Shown: in pieces, positions 1 to 6,634 of the stretch
Layout of the letters: every line of letters begins with the position of its first letter
How positions within the stretch are numbered: position 1 is the stretch's first letter
NCBI GenBank assembly: GCA_900551195.1
Contig: URVD01000040.1
Location: 1 to 10,564, forward strand
Reading direction: 5' to 3'
Origin: an uncultured Collinsella sp.
GTDB lineage: Bacteria > Actinomycetota > Coriobacteriia > Coriobacteriales > Coriobacteriaceae
DNA: 10,564 bases
Position numbers and translations under genes: made by a program
Notes under the pieces: generated by a model
What the model was told of the DNA's origin: nothing
Seen by the model: only the letters and a program-made list of their open reading frames with translations
Database searches by the model: none

Positions 1-419
1 ATGACGCTCTTACTCGGACGCATGATGACGGCAGCACCGATCAAGCCGGTGAGCTCGTCGCAGGCAAACAGGATCTTTTCCATCTGCAGCTCGGGCTTGG
101 GCAGCGAGGTGTTGAAGTCGGACGTGTGCGTCTGGATGGCGCGAATGAGCTCTGGAGACGCACCTTCGCCCTTAAGAATCTCGGCAGCATAGATGGTGTG
201 GTTCATGGGGTCATCCTCATGCTCCTCCCAATCCAGGTCGTGCAGCAGACCGACGATGCCCCAAAACTCCTCGTTCTCGGGGTCGAACTCGCGCGCAAAG
301 TAGCGCATAGTGCCCTCGACCGTCTCGCCATGGGTGATATGGAACGGGTCCTTGTTGTGCTCGTTGAGCAGTTCGAACGCGCGGTCGCGGGTGATTCCGG
401 CGGTAAGCGGCTCTGCCAT
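1..419 (-). CDS. HD-domain phosphohydrolase, 3' end beyond window
   Basis: The first 139 codons of a minus-strand gene read without a stop to the window edge. The start is ATG at 419, preceded by AAGGAG at a good distance. Visible residues match the metal-binding pattern of the HD superfamily: H30, the HD pair H60-D61 in 'GLLHDLDW', and a distal D121 in 'ACDELTGL'. The stretch ending 'RPSKS' is typical of a small stand-alone HD/HDIG family of roughly 180-200 residues, so about 50 residues are probably missing on the left. HD proteins are metal-dependent phosphohydrolases, often acting on nucleotides, but the substrate of this subfamily is not known to me. There is no signal peptide or membrane segment, so it should be cytosolic. 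It lies downstream of carD on the same strand but behind a strong hairpin, so it is probably expressed from its own promoter or by read-through. I could not define a convincing promoter in the 54 bases between hairpin and start. Confidence 0.85.
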   Translation of the reverse strand, partial: MAEPLTAGITRDRAFELLNEHNKDPFHITHGETVEGTMRYFAREFDPENEEFWGIVGLLHDLDWEEHEDDPMNHTIYAAEILKGEGASPELIRAIQTHTSDFNTSLPKPELQMEKILFACDELTGLIGAAVIMRPSKSV

Positions 420-473
420 AGGAGACTCCTTGTGCTCGTGGGTATCGCTAAGAATGAATACTACTGGAACAAG

Positions 474-515
474 AAAACCACCACAAAGGTGCCTGTCCCC
501 TTTGTGGTGGTTTTT
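474..515 (-). terminator. Strong bidirectional intrinsic terminator after carD
   Basis: A perfect 16-bp stem, AAAACCACCACAAAGG (474-489) pairing with 499-514, encloses a 9-base loop. It is flanked by A and T runs so that either strand ends in a U tract (TTTTT on plus, TTTT on minus). It lies 13 bases past the carD stop and 55 bases before the HD-gene start, so it most plausibly terminates carD. The arm and loop sequence is unusually regular and may belong to a dispersed repeat family; see findings. Confidence 0.85.
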
Positions 516-527
516 GGCGCGGATGGG

Positions 528-1013
528 TTAGTTGAGGGCGGCTTGGGCTAGGCGGGCTTCGGCGGCCTCCTCGGTGACGCCCAAGGCCACGGCGAACTCC
601 TCGATGGAGCGGCGCTTGGCTTCCTTGAGTACGCGCATGTAGTAGGAGCTGGGCTTTTTATCAGCTTCCTCGGCCTGGCGAATGCGGTACATCATGGTCT
701 TTGCCACGCGGACCGTCTCGGGCGCGCCCAGCTTGAGCTGCTGCTTAAAGTGCGTCTCCTCAAGCGAGCTGTTGCGCTCGGTAAAGGTGTCGCACTCCAG
801 CTCGTCATAGTGGCTCAGCAGGTGCTCGGCATCTTGCTGCGAGATGGCGGCGTGCAAACGGTCGGCCTGCGCCACGGGGTACATGAGGATCGTCTGCGCA
901 TGTCCCTGCTTGGTCTCGAGCAGCAGCATGGGCTGCGGTGTGTCGTCCCTAAAACCGACGACGGTGCAGACTCCCTGGCCCGGATGAATGACGTGTTGAC
1001 CGATTGAGAACAT
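528..1013 (-). CDS. carD: CarD-family RNA polymerase-binding regulator
   Basis: The product is 161 residues, the usual size for stand-alone CarD. Residues 1 to about 60 form the Tudor-like RNA polymerase-interacting domain shared with Mfd/TRCF, opening 'MFSIGQHVIHPGQGVCTV'. Residues of about 65-160 form the helical DNA-binding region, with the typical late segment 'RVLKEAKRRSIEEFAVALG'. In mycobacteria CarD binds the beta subunit and stabilises the open complex at many promoters, including rRNA and tRNA promoters. A similar cytosolic role is inferred here. The ATG start at 1013 is set by GGAGG five bases upstream. It is transcribed divergently from argS across 342 bases and followed by a strong terminator, so it looks monocistronic. 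A short inverted repeat lies in its leader just upstream of the ribosome site. I see no truncation or frameshift. Confidence 0.9.
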   Translation of the reverse strand: MFSIGQHVIHPGQGVCTVVGFRDDTPQPMLLLETKQGHAQTILMYPVAQADRLHAAISQQDAEHLLSHYDELECDTFTERNSSLEETHFKQQLKLGAPETVRVAKTMMYRIRQAEEADKKPSSYYMRVLKEAKRRSIEEFAVALGVTEEAAEARLAQAALN

Positions 1014-1027
1014 GCTACCTCCAACTT

Positions 1028-1043
1028 ATACGAATTTACGTAT
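1028..1043. promoter_or_regulatory. Short inverted repeat in the carD leader
   Basis: ATACG-AATTTA-CGTAT is a 5-bp inverted repeat about 15 bases upstream of the carD start codon, next to the ribosome-binding site. It could be an operator or a small leader hairpin. Arms this short occur often by chance, so confidence is low. Confidence 0.25.
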
Positions 1044-1079
1044 GTCTAGAATAACACGCTGACGTGCGCAAACCCTTAC

Positions 1080-1239
1080 TTTATGCAGGAAAAGCACACA
1101 ACTCTGATAGGTAAGAGTATTCGATAACAGACGCAGCTCATTCACACCTTTATGCATTTTCAACGCCTGCATAATCTGCAGGCAGACTGGCATCTTTGAG
1201 TGACTCCATACAAGCTGTAGTCATTTTTGTGCATATGCA
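1080..1239. promoter_or_regulatory. TATGCA-motif cluster in the carD-argS divergent region
   Basis: The 342-base divergent gap (1014-1355) has no convincing gene. Between 1080 and 1239 the hexamer TATGCA, on either strand, appears five times: 1082-1087, 1151-1156, 1168-1173, and both halves of the perfect palindrome TGCATATGCA at 1230-1239. TTATGCAGG (1081-1089) recurs inverted at 1166-1174. A 6-bp hairpin GCCTGC/GCAGGC (1165-1183, 7-base loop) sits in the middle. The arrangement suggests binding sites for a regulator of one or both divergent genes, or spacing for overlapping promoters. I found no T-box, riboswitch or leader-peptide signature. Confidence 0.3.
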
Positions 1240-1259
1240 ATATCTATTAGCTTTACCCT

Positions 1260-1288
1260 GCGACAGTGCCCGTCGCTTGTGATAGAGT
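1260..1288 (+). promoter_or_regulatory. Predicted argS promoter
   Basis: A -35 box GCGACA (1260-1265, four of six matches to TTGACA) is followed by a 17-base spacer and a -10 box TAGAGT (1283-1288, four of six). The bases TGA just before the -10 give an extended -10 element. The implied start near 1295 leaves a leader of about 60 bases before argS. Confidence 0.5.
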
Positions 1289-1355
1289 GCTACAAACTCT
1301 GGCTTTTGCCCTACGAGTGACCAAGAGCTCGGGGGCTTTAACACAAGGAGGATCT

Positions 1356-3209
1356 ATGCCCGAGAAGATTGAAGAGCTGGTACGCGCTGCGCTTGCTGCG
1401 GCCCAGGAGGCCGGCGACCTTTCCGCATTTGAACTTGACGATTGCGCTATCGAGCGACCGGCTGACACTTCTCATGGCGAGTGGACCTCTACCATGGCCC
1501 TGAAGTCCGCCAAGCTGGCCCACTGCGCCCCGCGCAAGATCGCCGAGGCCATCGTTGCCCATATGCCCGAGGACCCCGCGATCGAGAAGGTCGAGATCGC
1601 AGGCCCAGGCTTCATCAACTTCTACCTCTCCGTTGCCGTCAAGAATGCCATCTTTGGCGAGGCTCGCGAGAAGGGTATGGACTTCGCTAAGTCCAACGTC
1701 GGTGGTGGCCTGAAGACCCAGGTCGAGTTCGTTTCCGCCAACCCCGTCGGCCCCATGCACATCGGCCACGGCCGCTGGGCCGCGCTGGGCGACTCACTCT
1801 GCCGTGTTATGGACCACGCCGGTTACGACATCCAGCGTGAGTTCTACATCAACGACCACGGCTCTCAGATGAACACCTTCGGCAACTCCATCAGCACGCG
1901 CTATATGCAGCTTGCCGACATCATCGCCAAGCAGGGCGTGGATATCGACGAGGCTCACAAGCTGCTGATTGCCGACCGCGACGCCTTCGTTGCCGACGAG
2001 AATGACGAGCATCCCGAGACTCATCCGTACCAGGATAACTTTGCCGAGACCCTTGGCAAGGACTCCTATGGCGGCGACTACATCATCGACGAGGCCGCCG
2101 AGTTCTGGCGCACTGACGGCGATAAGTGGGTCAACGCCGATCCTCAGGAGCGTATGGAGAGCTTCCGCGAGCGCGGCTATGTAAAGATGGTCGACAACAT
2201 GCGCGACCTTTGCCATGCCGTTAACTGCGACTTCGATCGTTGGTTCTCCGAGCGCTCACTGTATGTGAAGGACACTGAGGGCGAGACCGCCGGCACCTCC
2301 GCCGTCGACCGCGCTTTTGAGAAGCTCGACAAGATGGGCTACCTCTACACCAAGGACGGCGCCCTGTGGTTCCGCTCCACCGACCTGGGCGATGACAAGG
2401 ACCGCGTCCTGATCAAGTCCGACGGCGAGTACACCTACTTCGCCTCCGACGTTGCCTATCACTGGGATAAGTTCCAGCGCGTCGACCACGTCATCGACAT
2501 CTGGGGCGCCGACCACCACGGTTACATCGAGCGCGTCCGCTGCGTCTGCGACGCTCTGGGTTACCCCGGCAAGTTCGAGGTTCTACTGGGCCAGCTCGTC
2601 AACCTGCTGCGTAACGGCAAGCCCGTCCGTATGTCCAAGCGCAAGGGCACCATGGTGACCCTGCAGGAGCTCGTCGACGAGGTCGGTTCCGACGCCGCCC
2701 GCTACACGCTCATCTCCAAGAGCTCCAACCAGATGGTCGACTTCGATATTGAGGCCGTTAAGAAGCGCGACAACTCCAACCCGGTCTATTACGTGCAGTA
2801 TGCTCACGCCCGCGTGTGCTCCATCCTGCGCCGTGCCGCCGACGTTACGCCCGAGCAGGCTGACGAGATGGGCATGAAGGCCGTTGCCGCCAAGGCCATC
2901 GGTGAGAACGTCGATTACTCGCTGCTGACCGACCCGACCGAGCTCGCCCTTTCGCGCAAGCTCAACGAGCTCACCGACCTCATCGCCAGCTGCGCTCGCG
3001 ACCGCGCCCCGTTCCGTCTGACGCACTTTGCTGAGGAACTCGCCGGCGACTTCCACAGCTTCTACGCTGCCTGCCAGGTTCTGCCGAGCGAGGGCCGTCC
3101 CGTCGACCCCGAGCTTTCGCGCGCCCGTCTGGCAGCTTGCGACGCTGTCCGCGTGACGCTCGCCCTGGTGCTTACCCTCGTTGGCGTTTCCGCGCCCGAG
3201 CAGATGTAA
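1356..3209 (+). CDS. argS: Arginyl-tRNA synthetase
   Basis: This 617-residue class I synthetase charges tRNA-Arg with arginine in the cytosol using ATP. The open frame extends upstream to 1266, but I chose ATG 1356 because a perfect AAGGAGG lies at 1345-1351 and the protein then begins like other ArgRS. Domains in order: the N-terminal additional domain (about 1-90), the catalytic Rossmann fold with the HIGH signature at 135-138 inside 'ANPVGPMHIGHGRW', the KMSKS-type loop 'MSKRKGT' from residue 426, and the C-terminal DALR anticodon-binding domain that opens around 'YVQYAHARVCSILRRA' and closes with 'GVSAPEQM'. Length and motifs are normal, so it should be functional. It stands alone between a putative promoter and a strong terminator. 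Confidence 0.97.
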   Translation: MPEKIEELVRAALAAAQEAGDLSAFELDDCAIERPADTSHGEWTSTMALKSAKLAHCAPRKIAEAIVAHMPEDPAIEKVEIAGPGFINFYLSVAVKNAIFGEAREKGMDFAKSNVGGGLKTQVEFVSANPVGPMHIGHGRWAALGDSLCRVMDHAGYDIQREFYINDHGSQMNTFGNSISTRYMQLADIIAKQGVDIDEAHKLLIADRDAFVADENDEHPETHPYQDNFAETLGKDSYGGDYIIDEAAEFWRTDGDKWVNADPQERMESFRERGYVKMVDNMRDLCHAVNCDFDRWFSERSLYVKDTEGETAGTSAVDRAFEKLDKMGYLYTKDGALWFRSTDLGDDKDRVLIKSDGEYTYFASDVAYHWDKFQRVDHVIDIWGADHHGYIERVRCVCDALGYPGKFEVLLGQLVNLLRNGKPVRMSKRKGTMVTLQELVDEVGSDAARYTLISKSSNQMVDFDIEAVKKRDNSNPVYYVQYAHARVCSILRRAADVTPEQADEMGMKAVAAKAIGENVDYSLLTDPTELALSRKLNELTDLIASCARDRAPFRLTHFAEELAGDFHSFYAACQVLPSEGRPVDPELSRARLAACDAVRVTLALVLTLVGVSAPEQM

Positions 3210-3255
3210 TCTGCGGGTCATTTGACCGTGTAGGTTTGGTTTAACTGAGCCCTAT

Positions 3256-3288
3256 AAGCCCGATCTCCTACGGAGGTCGGGCTTTTTT
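3256..3288 (+). terminator. argS intrinsic terminator
   Basis: A 12-bp stem (3257-3268 with 3272-3283, one G-U wobble) and a three-base loop are followed by TTTTTT at 3283-3288. It begins 48 bases after the argS stop, as expected for a monocistronic argS. Confidence 0.9.
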
Positions 3289-3333
3289 CGCAAACGCCGA
3301 CGTATTGATGAATTTGGAGCTGCTAGAAATACG

Positions 3334-3483
3334 AAACTATGCCGGTTTACTACGATGAATTGAGGAATTCTAACCACGCCGGCTTTTTGCTAAAAAGTGC
3401 AAGGCATCTACCTGCGGTTTTAGTTCAACAAATTTCGGAGTGGTCGCGGTTGAGCGATTCGTCGTAGTAAACCGTCATAGTTT
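3334..3483. repeat. 150-base inverted-repeat element (MITE-like or structured RNA)
   Basis: Arms at 3334-3360 and 3457-3483 are 27 bases long and match as an inverted repeat with only two mismatches. The pairing ends sharply at both outer edges. Inside, after equal 12-base gaps, ACCACGCCG (3373-3381) pairs with 3436-3444 at one mismatch, so the fold continues inward. A smaller hairpin CTTTTT-GCT-AAAAAG lies near the left part of the loop. Both arms can be read inward as a similar peptide: MPVYYDE on plus from 3339 (42 codons) and MTVYYDE on minus (17 codons). No matching target-site duplication is visible at the edges. It lies after the argS terminator and about 85 bases before the rho promoter, so it could be a non-autonomous mobile repeat or a dispersed structured element. 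No transposase is encoded nearby. Confidence 0.75.
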
Positions 3484-3567
3484 TGGCGGAGGCATTCAGG
3501 TTTGTGGGCGGTAAACCAAAGATTGTCCCTTTTGACTAGTCGTTTAAGAACGTCCTCAATGACTAAG

Positions 3568-3595
3568 TTGCAGGTGGTTGCGGTTGTGTTACACT
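3568..3595 (+). promoter_or_regulatory. Predicted rho promoter
   Basis: TTGCAG (3568-3573) and TACACT (3590-3595) are separated by 16 bases, and TGT just before the -10 gives an extended -10. The implied start near 3602 leaves a leader of about 137 bases before the rho start codon. The stretch 3484-3567, between the inverted-repeat element and this promoter, shows nothing I can name. Confidence 0.5.
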
Positions 3596-3607
3596 AACGC
3601 TGCGTAT

Positions 3608-3769
3608 ATGACGCAAATATCTCGATACAGATCAATGATGTCCGTCGTTTTGAACGGAACTAGACTGTTTAGCCGCCCTGAAGGTTTATGCAGGGAGCAT
3701 GTGATCACAGGGCTTGAAAAGAAAGTTGAGCAAACACTGTGTCTGATCAACAGCAAGAAAACGAAATAA
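3608..3769 (+). CDS. Possible upstream ORF in the rho leader
   Basis: An open frame of 53 codons starts at ATG 3608, only about six bases after the predicted transcription start, and ends with TAA at 3767-3769, 28 bases inside the rho gene in another frame. It has no Shine-Dalgarno, so translation would have to be near-leaderless, or begin at the ATGATG at 3638. The peptide (first residues MTQISRYRSMM) is basic, and I recognise no family. Because rho has a weak ribosome site and a GTG start, translation of this frame through the rho start could couple or compete with rho initiation. This is inference; it may equally be a chance frame. Confidence 0.2.
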   Translation: MTQISRYRSMMSVVLNGTRLFSRPEGLCREHVITGLEKKVEQTLCLINSKKTK

Positions 3770-6321
3770 CGACGACGCAGGCCGCTCCCGCTGCACCGGT
3801 TGCGTCGGACCAGGTCGCGGCGCCCGCGCAAGCCTCGGCTCCTGAGACGCCTAAGGCTGCTTCGACGCCTACGCCTGTAGCGGCTGAGAAGGCCGTGCCT
3901 GCAACTGGTGAGGAGGCTGCTCCGGCAAAGCCCAAGCGTACGCGCCGCGCGGCCAAGCCTGCCGATGACGGCGAGGAGGTCACCAAGCCCAAGCGCCGTA
4001 CCACGCGCACGACGCGCGCCAAGCGTACCGTTGCAGCTGACTCCTCGGCGCCGATTTCCGATGAGGTCGCGCAGGCACGTGCGTTGGCGCAGATTAGCGA
4101 GGCTCAGGTGGTGCGCGCCCGCCGTCGTGCTGCCGAGCGTGAGGCCGCGGCTCTGACCGAGCTTGCAGCTCCGTTTGTGCCCGAGACGCCTGCCGCCACC
4201 GAGACCCCTGTCGCCGACCAGCCAACCGAGAAGCCGGTACCGCGCACACGCCGTCGCACGGCTGCTAAGGCCGAGCAGGTTGCCGATCAGGTAACCCCCG
4301 AGCTCGCTGAGGCTTCGGTCCGTTCCGCGGCAGGGGAGGGCACATCGCCTGTTGAGCCCGCTGCGCCTGTCGAGGCCAGCGAAGTTCCCGTTGTCGATCC
4401 GGCTTTGCGCCCGCACCGTCGCGGTCGCAAGCCCAAGGCCTTTGTCGAGGCCGAGAAGGCCGCAGCCGCAGCCGCCGCCGCTCGGGATGCTGCGGCGACC
4501 GCCGAGCCTGCAACCGCTGCCGACGCGCCCGTCCAGGATGCTACGACTTCCGAGGCCGTTTCTGCCGATGTCGAGCCCGCCGACGTCCGTCCTGGTCGCA
4601 GCCATCGTACTGCTGCTAAGCGCACGTCCAAGGCCAAGGCTGCCAAGAAGGGTGCGTCCGAGGTTTCCGCCGAGACGACCGCCGATGCATCGACTGATGC
4701 CGCCGAGCCCCAAGACGTCGAACAGTCTGCGTCCGAGAAGCCCAAGCGCGGTCGCAAGAAGTCCGCTAAGGCCAAGGCCGTCGAGCAGCATGCCGAGGCC
4801 GAGCCGCAGGGCGATTCCAATGCCGAGGCCAGCGATGATGCTTCGGCTAACGAAGACGCCTCCGCAACCGATGGCACCGCCCCCGTCGAGACCGAAGAGA
4901 GCGCTCGCCCCAACCGCCGTCAGCACAAGCGCAACGACGAGCGTAATGACCGCAACGAGCGCAAGGACGAGCGTAACAACGATCGCCGCAACCGTCAGCG
5001 CGACCGCAAGCAGCGCAATAAGGAGCGCAATGCCGCTCCCACCGAGCCCACGCTTTCGCGCGAGGAGCTCGCTGCCATGAAGGTCGCCGAACTTCGCGAG
5101 AAGGCCAAGGAGTTCGAGATCGAGACGACCGGCAAGAAGAAAGCCGAGCTCGTCGAGGAGATCTACGTCACCGCCGCGAAGGCCGAGGGCTTCCGCGACA
5201 TCAAGGGCATCCTGCAGATTCGTCCGGACAGCTCCGGTATCATCCATGCCCATGGCTACATGAAGTCCAACGACGACGCCTTCGTGCCCGCCTACCTCAT
5301 CCGCTCCGCGCGTCTGCGCACGGGCGACGTCATCGAGGGCTCGCTTCGTCCTTCGCGCGGCGGCGACAAGCGCGCCGGCCTCGCCAAAATCACGACCGTC
5401 AACGGTCTGGACCCCGAGCAGATTCGCAACCGCCCCAAGTTCGGTGACCTCACCCCGGTCTATCCCAACGAGCCGCTGCGCATGGAGCATGGCAAGGATT
5501 CCATTACCGGTCGCGCCATCGACATCGTGTCGCCGATCGGCAAGGGTCAGCGTGGCTTGATCGTGTCCCCGCCCAAGGCCGGCAAGACCACGATCCTCAA
5601 GAAGATCTGCCAGTCCATCTCGATTAACAACCCCGAGGTGCACCTCATCTGCCTGCTCGTCGACGAGCGCCCCGAAGAGGTTACCGATATGCAGCGTTCC
5701 ATCAAGGGCGAGGTTGTGGCGTCGACCTTCGATATGCCCGCCGACAACCACACTCGTGTGGCAGAGCTCGTCATCGAGCGCGCCAAGCGCATCGTGGAGC
5801 TGGGCGGCGATGTCGTGGTGGTGCTCGACTCCATCACGCGTCTTGCCCGCGCCTACAACTTGGCGGCGCCCGCCTCAGGCCGCATCCTTTCGGGCGGCGT
5901 CGATTCGGCGGCCCTGTATCCGCCCAAGCGCTTCCTGGGCGCAGCCCGCAATATCGAGAACGGTGGCTCGCTCACCATCCTGGCCTCTGCCCTCATCGAC
6001 ACCGGCTCCAAGATGGACGAGGTCATCTTTGAGGAGTTCAAGGGCACCGGCAACATGGAGCTCAAGCTCGACCGCGACCTGGCCGACCGCCGCATCTTCC
6101 CGGCTATCGACCCCGTTGCCTCCGGTACGCGTAACGAGGACCTGTTGGTTGACGAGCAGATGCGTCCGTTTGTCTTTGGCCTGCGTCGCATTCTTGCCGG
6201 CATGAACAACACCGAGCGCGCAGCTGCGTCGTTTATCAAGGGTCTTAAGGGCACCAACACCAACCAGGAGTTCCTGGTGCGTTCGGCCAAAAAGCACAGC
6301 GACTACGAGCAGACGTTCTAG
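3739..6321 (+). CDS. rho: Transcription termination factor Rho with long disordered N-terminal extension
   Basis: The product is 860 residues, about twice the E. coli length. Rho is a hexameric RNA-dependent ATPase/helicase that ends transcription of untranslated RNA. Residues 1 to about 437 are low-complexity Ala/Pro/Glu/Lys/Arg with repeated basic patches (such as KPKRGRKK), ending in an Arg/Asn/Asp-rich tract at 390-431. Then follow the Rho_N helical domain (about 439-483), the OB-fold primary RNA site (about 485-590), and the RecA-like motor with Walker A PPKAGKTT at 611-618, Walker B VVVVLD at 692-697, 'DSITRLARAYN', and the secondary-site R-loop 'KGTGNMEL'. The catalytic half is intact and canonical. 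GTG 3739 is the only usable start, because TGA lies in frame at 3727-3729 and the next in-frame Met is near residue 447. The ribosome site is weak (GAAAGTTGAG). Actinobacterial Rho proteins commonly carry such extensions; this one is on the long side. Confidence 0.95.
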   Translation: MSDQQQENEITTTQAAPAAPVASDQVAAPAQASAPETPKAASTPTPVAAEKAVPATGEEAAPAKPKRTRRAAKPADDGEEVTKPKRRTTRTTRAKRTVAADSSAPISDEVAQARALAQISEAQVVRARRRAAEREAAALTELAAPFVPETPAATETPVADQPTEKPVPRTRRRTAAKAEQVADQVTPELAEASVRSAAGEGTSPVEPAAPVEASEVPVVDPALRPHRRGRKPKAFVEAEKAAAAAAAARDAAATAEPATAADAPVQDATTSEAVSADVEPADVRPGRSHRTAAKRTSKAKAAKKGASEVSAETTADASTDAAEPQDVEQSASEKPKRGRKKSAKAKAVEQHAEAEPQGDSNAEASDDASANEDASATDGTAPVETEESARPNRRQHKRNDERNDRNERKDERNNDRRNRQRDRKQRNKERNAAPTEPTLSREELAAMKVAELREKAKEFEIETTGKKKAELVEEIYVTAAKAEGFRDIKGILQIRPDSSGIIHAHGYMKSNDDAFVPAYLIRSARLRTGDVIEGSLRPSRGGDKRAGLAKITTVNGLDPEQIRNRPKFGDLTPVYPNEPLRMEHGKDSITGRAIDIVSPIGKGQRGLIVSPPKAGKTTILKKICQSISINNPEVHLICLLVDERPEEVTDMQRSIKGEVVASTFDMPADNHTRVAELVIERAKRIVELGGDVVVVLDSITRLARAYNLAAPASGRILSGGVDSAALYPPKRFLGAARNIENGGSLTILASALIDTGSKMDEVIFEEFKGTGNMELKLDRDLADRRIFPAIDPVASGTRNEDLLVDEQMRPFVFGLRRILAGMNNTERAAASFIKGLKGTNTNQEFLVRSAKKHSDYEQTF

Positions 6322-6358
6322 GTTGTCATCCACACGCAGCGATAGTCATCAATGCAAT

Positions 6359-6390
6359 AAAGGGTCGGGGCTTTGAGCCTCGGCCCTTTT
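6359..6390 (+). terminator. rho intrinsic terminator
   Basis: A 13-bp stem with two G-U pairs (6359-6371 with 6377-6389) and a five-base loop ends in TTTT. It lies 37 bases after the rho stop. Its T run is short, but the stem is strong. Confidence 0.8.
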
Positions 6391-6469
6391 CTATATCGCC
6401 GCTCCGCGCTTATTTTTGACCATAAGACTGGCAAGCAGCAGGTTTCCCGTTTCAATCCGACATCGTCGC

Positions 6470-6498
6470 TTGCAATCGACAGGGCGGTTTCGCATAAT
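6470..6498 (+). promoter_or_regulatory. Predicted promoter for the two-TM protein / VanZ unit
   Basis: TTGCAA (6470-6475), a 17-base spacer and CATAAT (6493-6498, five of six matches to TATAAT) form a good sigma-70-type promoter. The implied leader before the ATG at 6635 is about 130 bases. The rest of the gap 6391-6469 shows no gene. Confidence 0.55.
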
Positions 6499-6555
6499 AG
6501 CTTTTAAGCTTCGCGACGGATAACGCAGATGAAACGAACCATATACCGTTGCTTT

Positions 6556-6634
6556 GGGGCATAGCCCCGCTTCATCTTCTCTCGCGCAGCCAACTGAATG
6601 ATGCGATTTGGGTGCTGGAAGATGGGGAGAGCTC
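6556..6634 (+). promoter_or_regulatory. Leader with possible ribosome-site-sequestering hairpin
   Basis: The leader contains a small hairpin GGGGC-ATA-GCCCC (6556-6568). Just after it, CATCTTC (6573-6579) can pair with GAAGATG (6618-6624), immediately before the GGGGAG ribosome site (6624-6629); CTCTC (6579-6583) can alternatively pair with GAGAG inside that site (6627-6631). This might modulate translation of the downstream gene. It matches no riboswitch class known to me, and the helices are short. Confidence 0.25.

Noticed and set aside
1266..1355. Longer argS form starting at 1266
   Set aside because: The extra 30 codons overlap the predicted promoter and lack a ribosome site, while ATG 1356 has a perfect AAGGAGG and gives a normal ArgRS N-terminus.
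1014..1355. T-box or other amino-acid-sensing leader for argS
   Set aside because: No T-box sequence (AGGGTGGNACCGCG type), specifier stem or terminator/antiterminator pair is visible, and the predicted leader is only about 60 bases.
3589..5751. A 720-codon minus-strand frame opposite rho
   Set aside because: It is the antisense of the low-complexity, GC-biased rho coding sequence. The peptide is Leu/Gly/Arg-rich with no family motif, has no ribosome site, and its conserved opposite strand fully explains the openness.
6608..6634. TTG start nine codons upstream for the two-TM protein
   Set aside because: The ATG at 6635 has a well-placed GGGGAG; the TTG has no ribosome site and would include that site in its own coding sequence.
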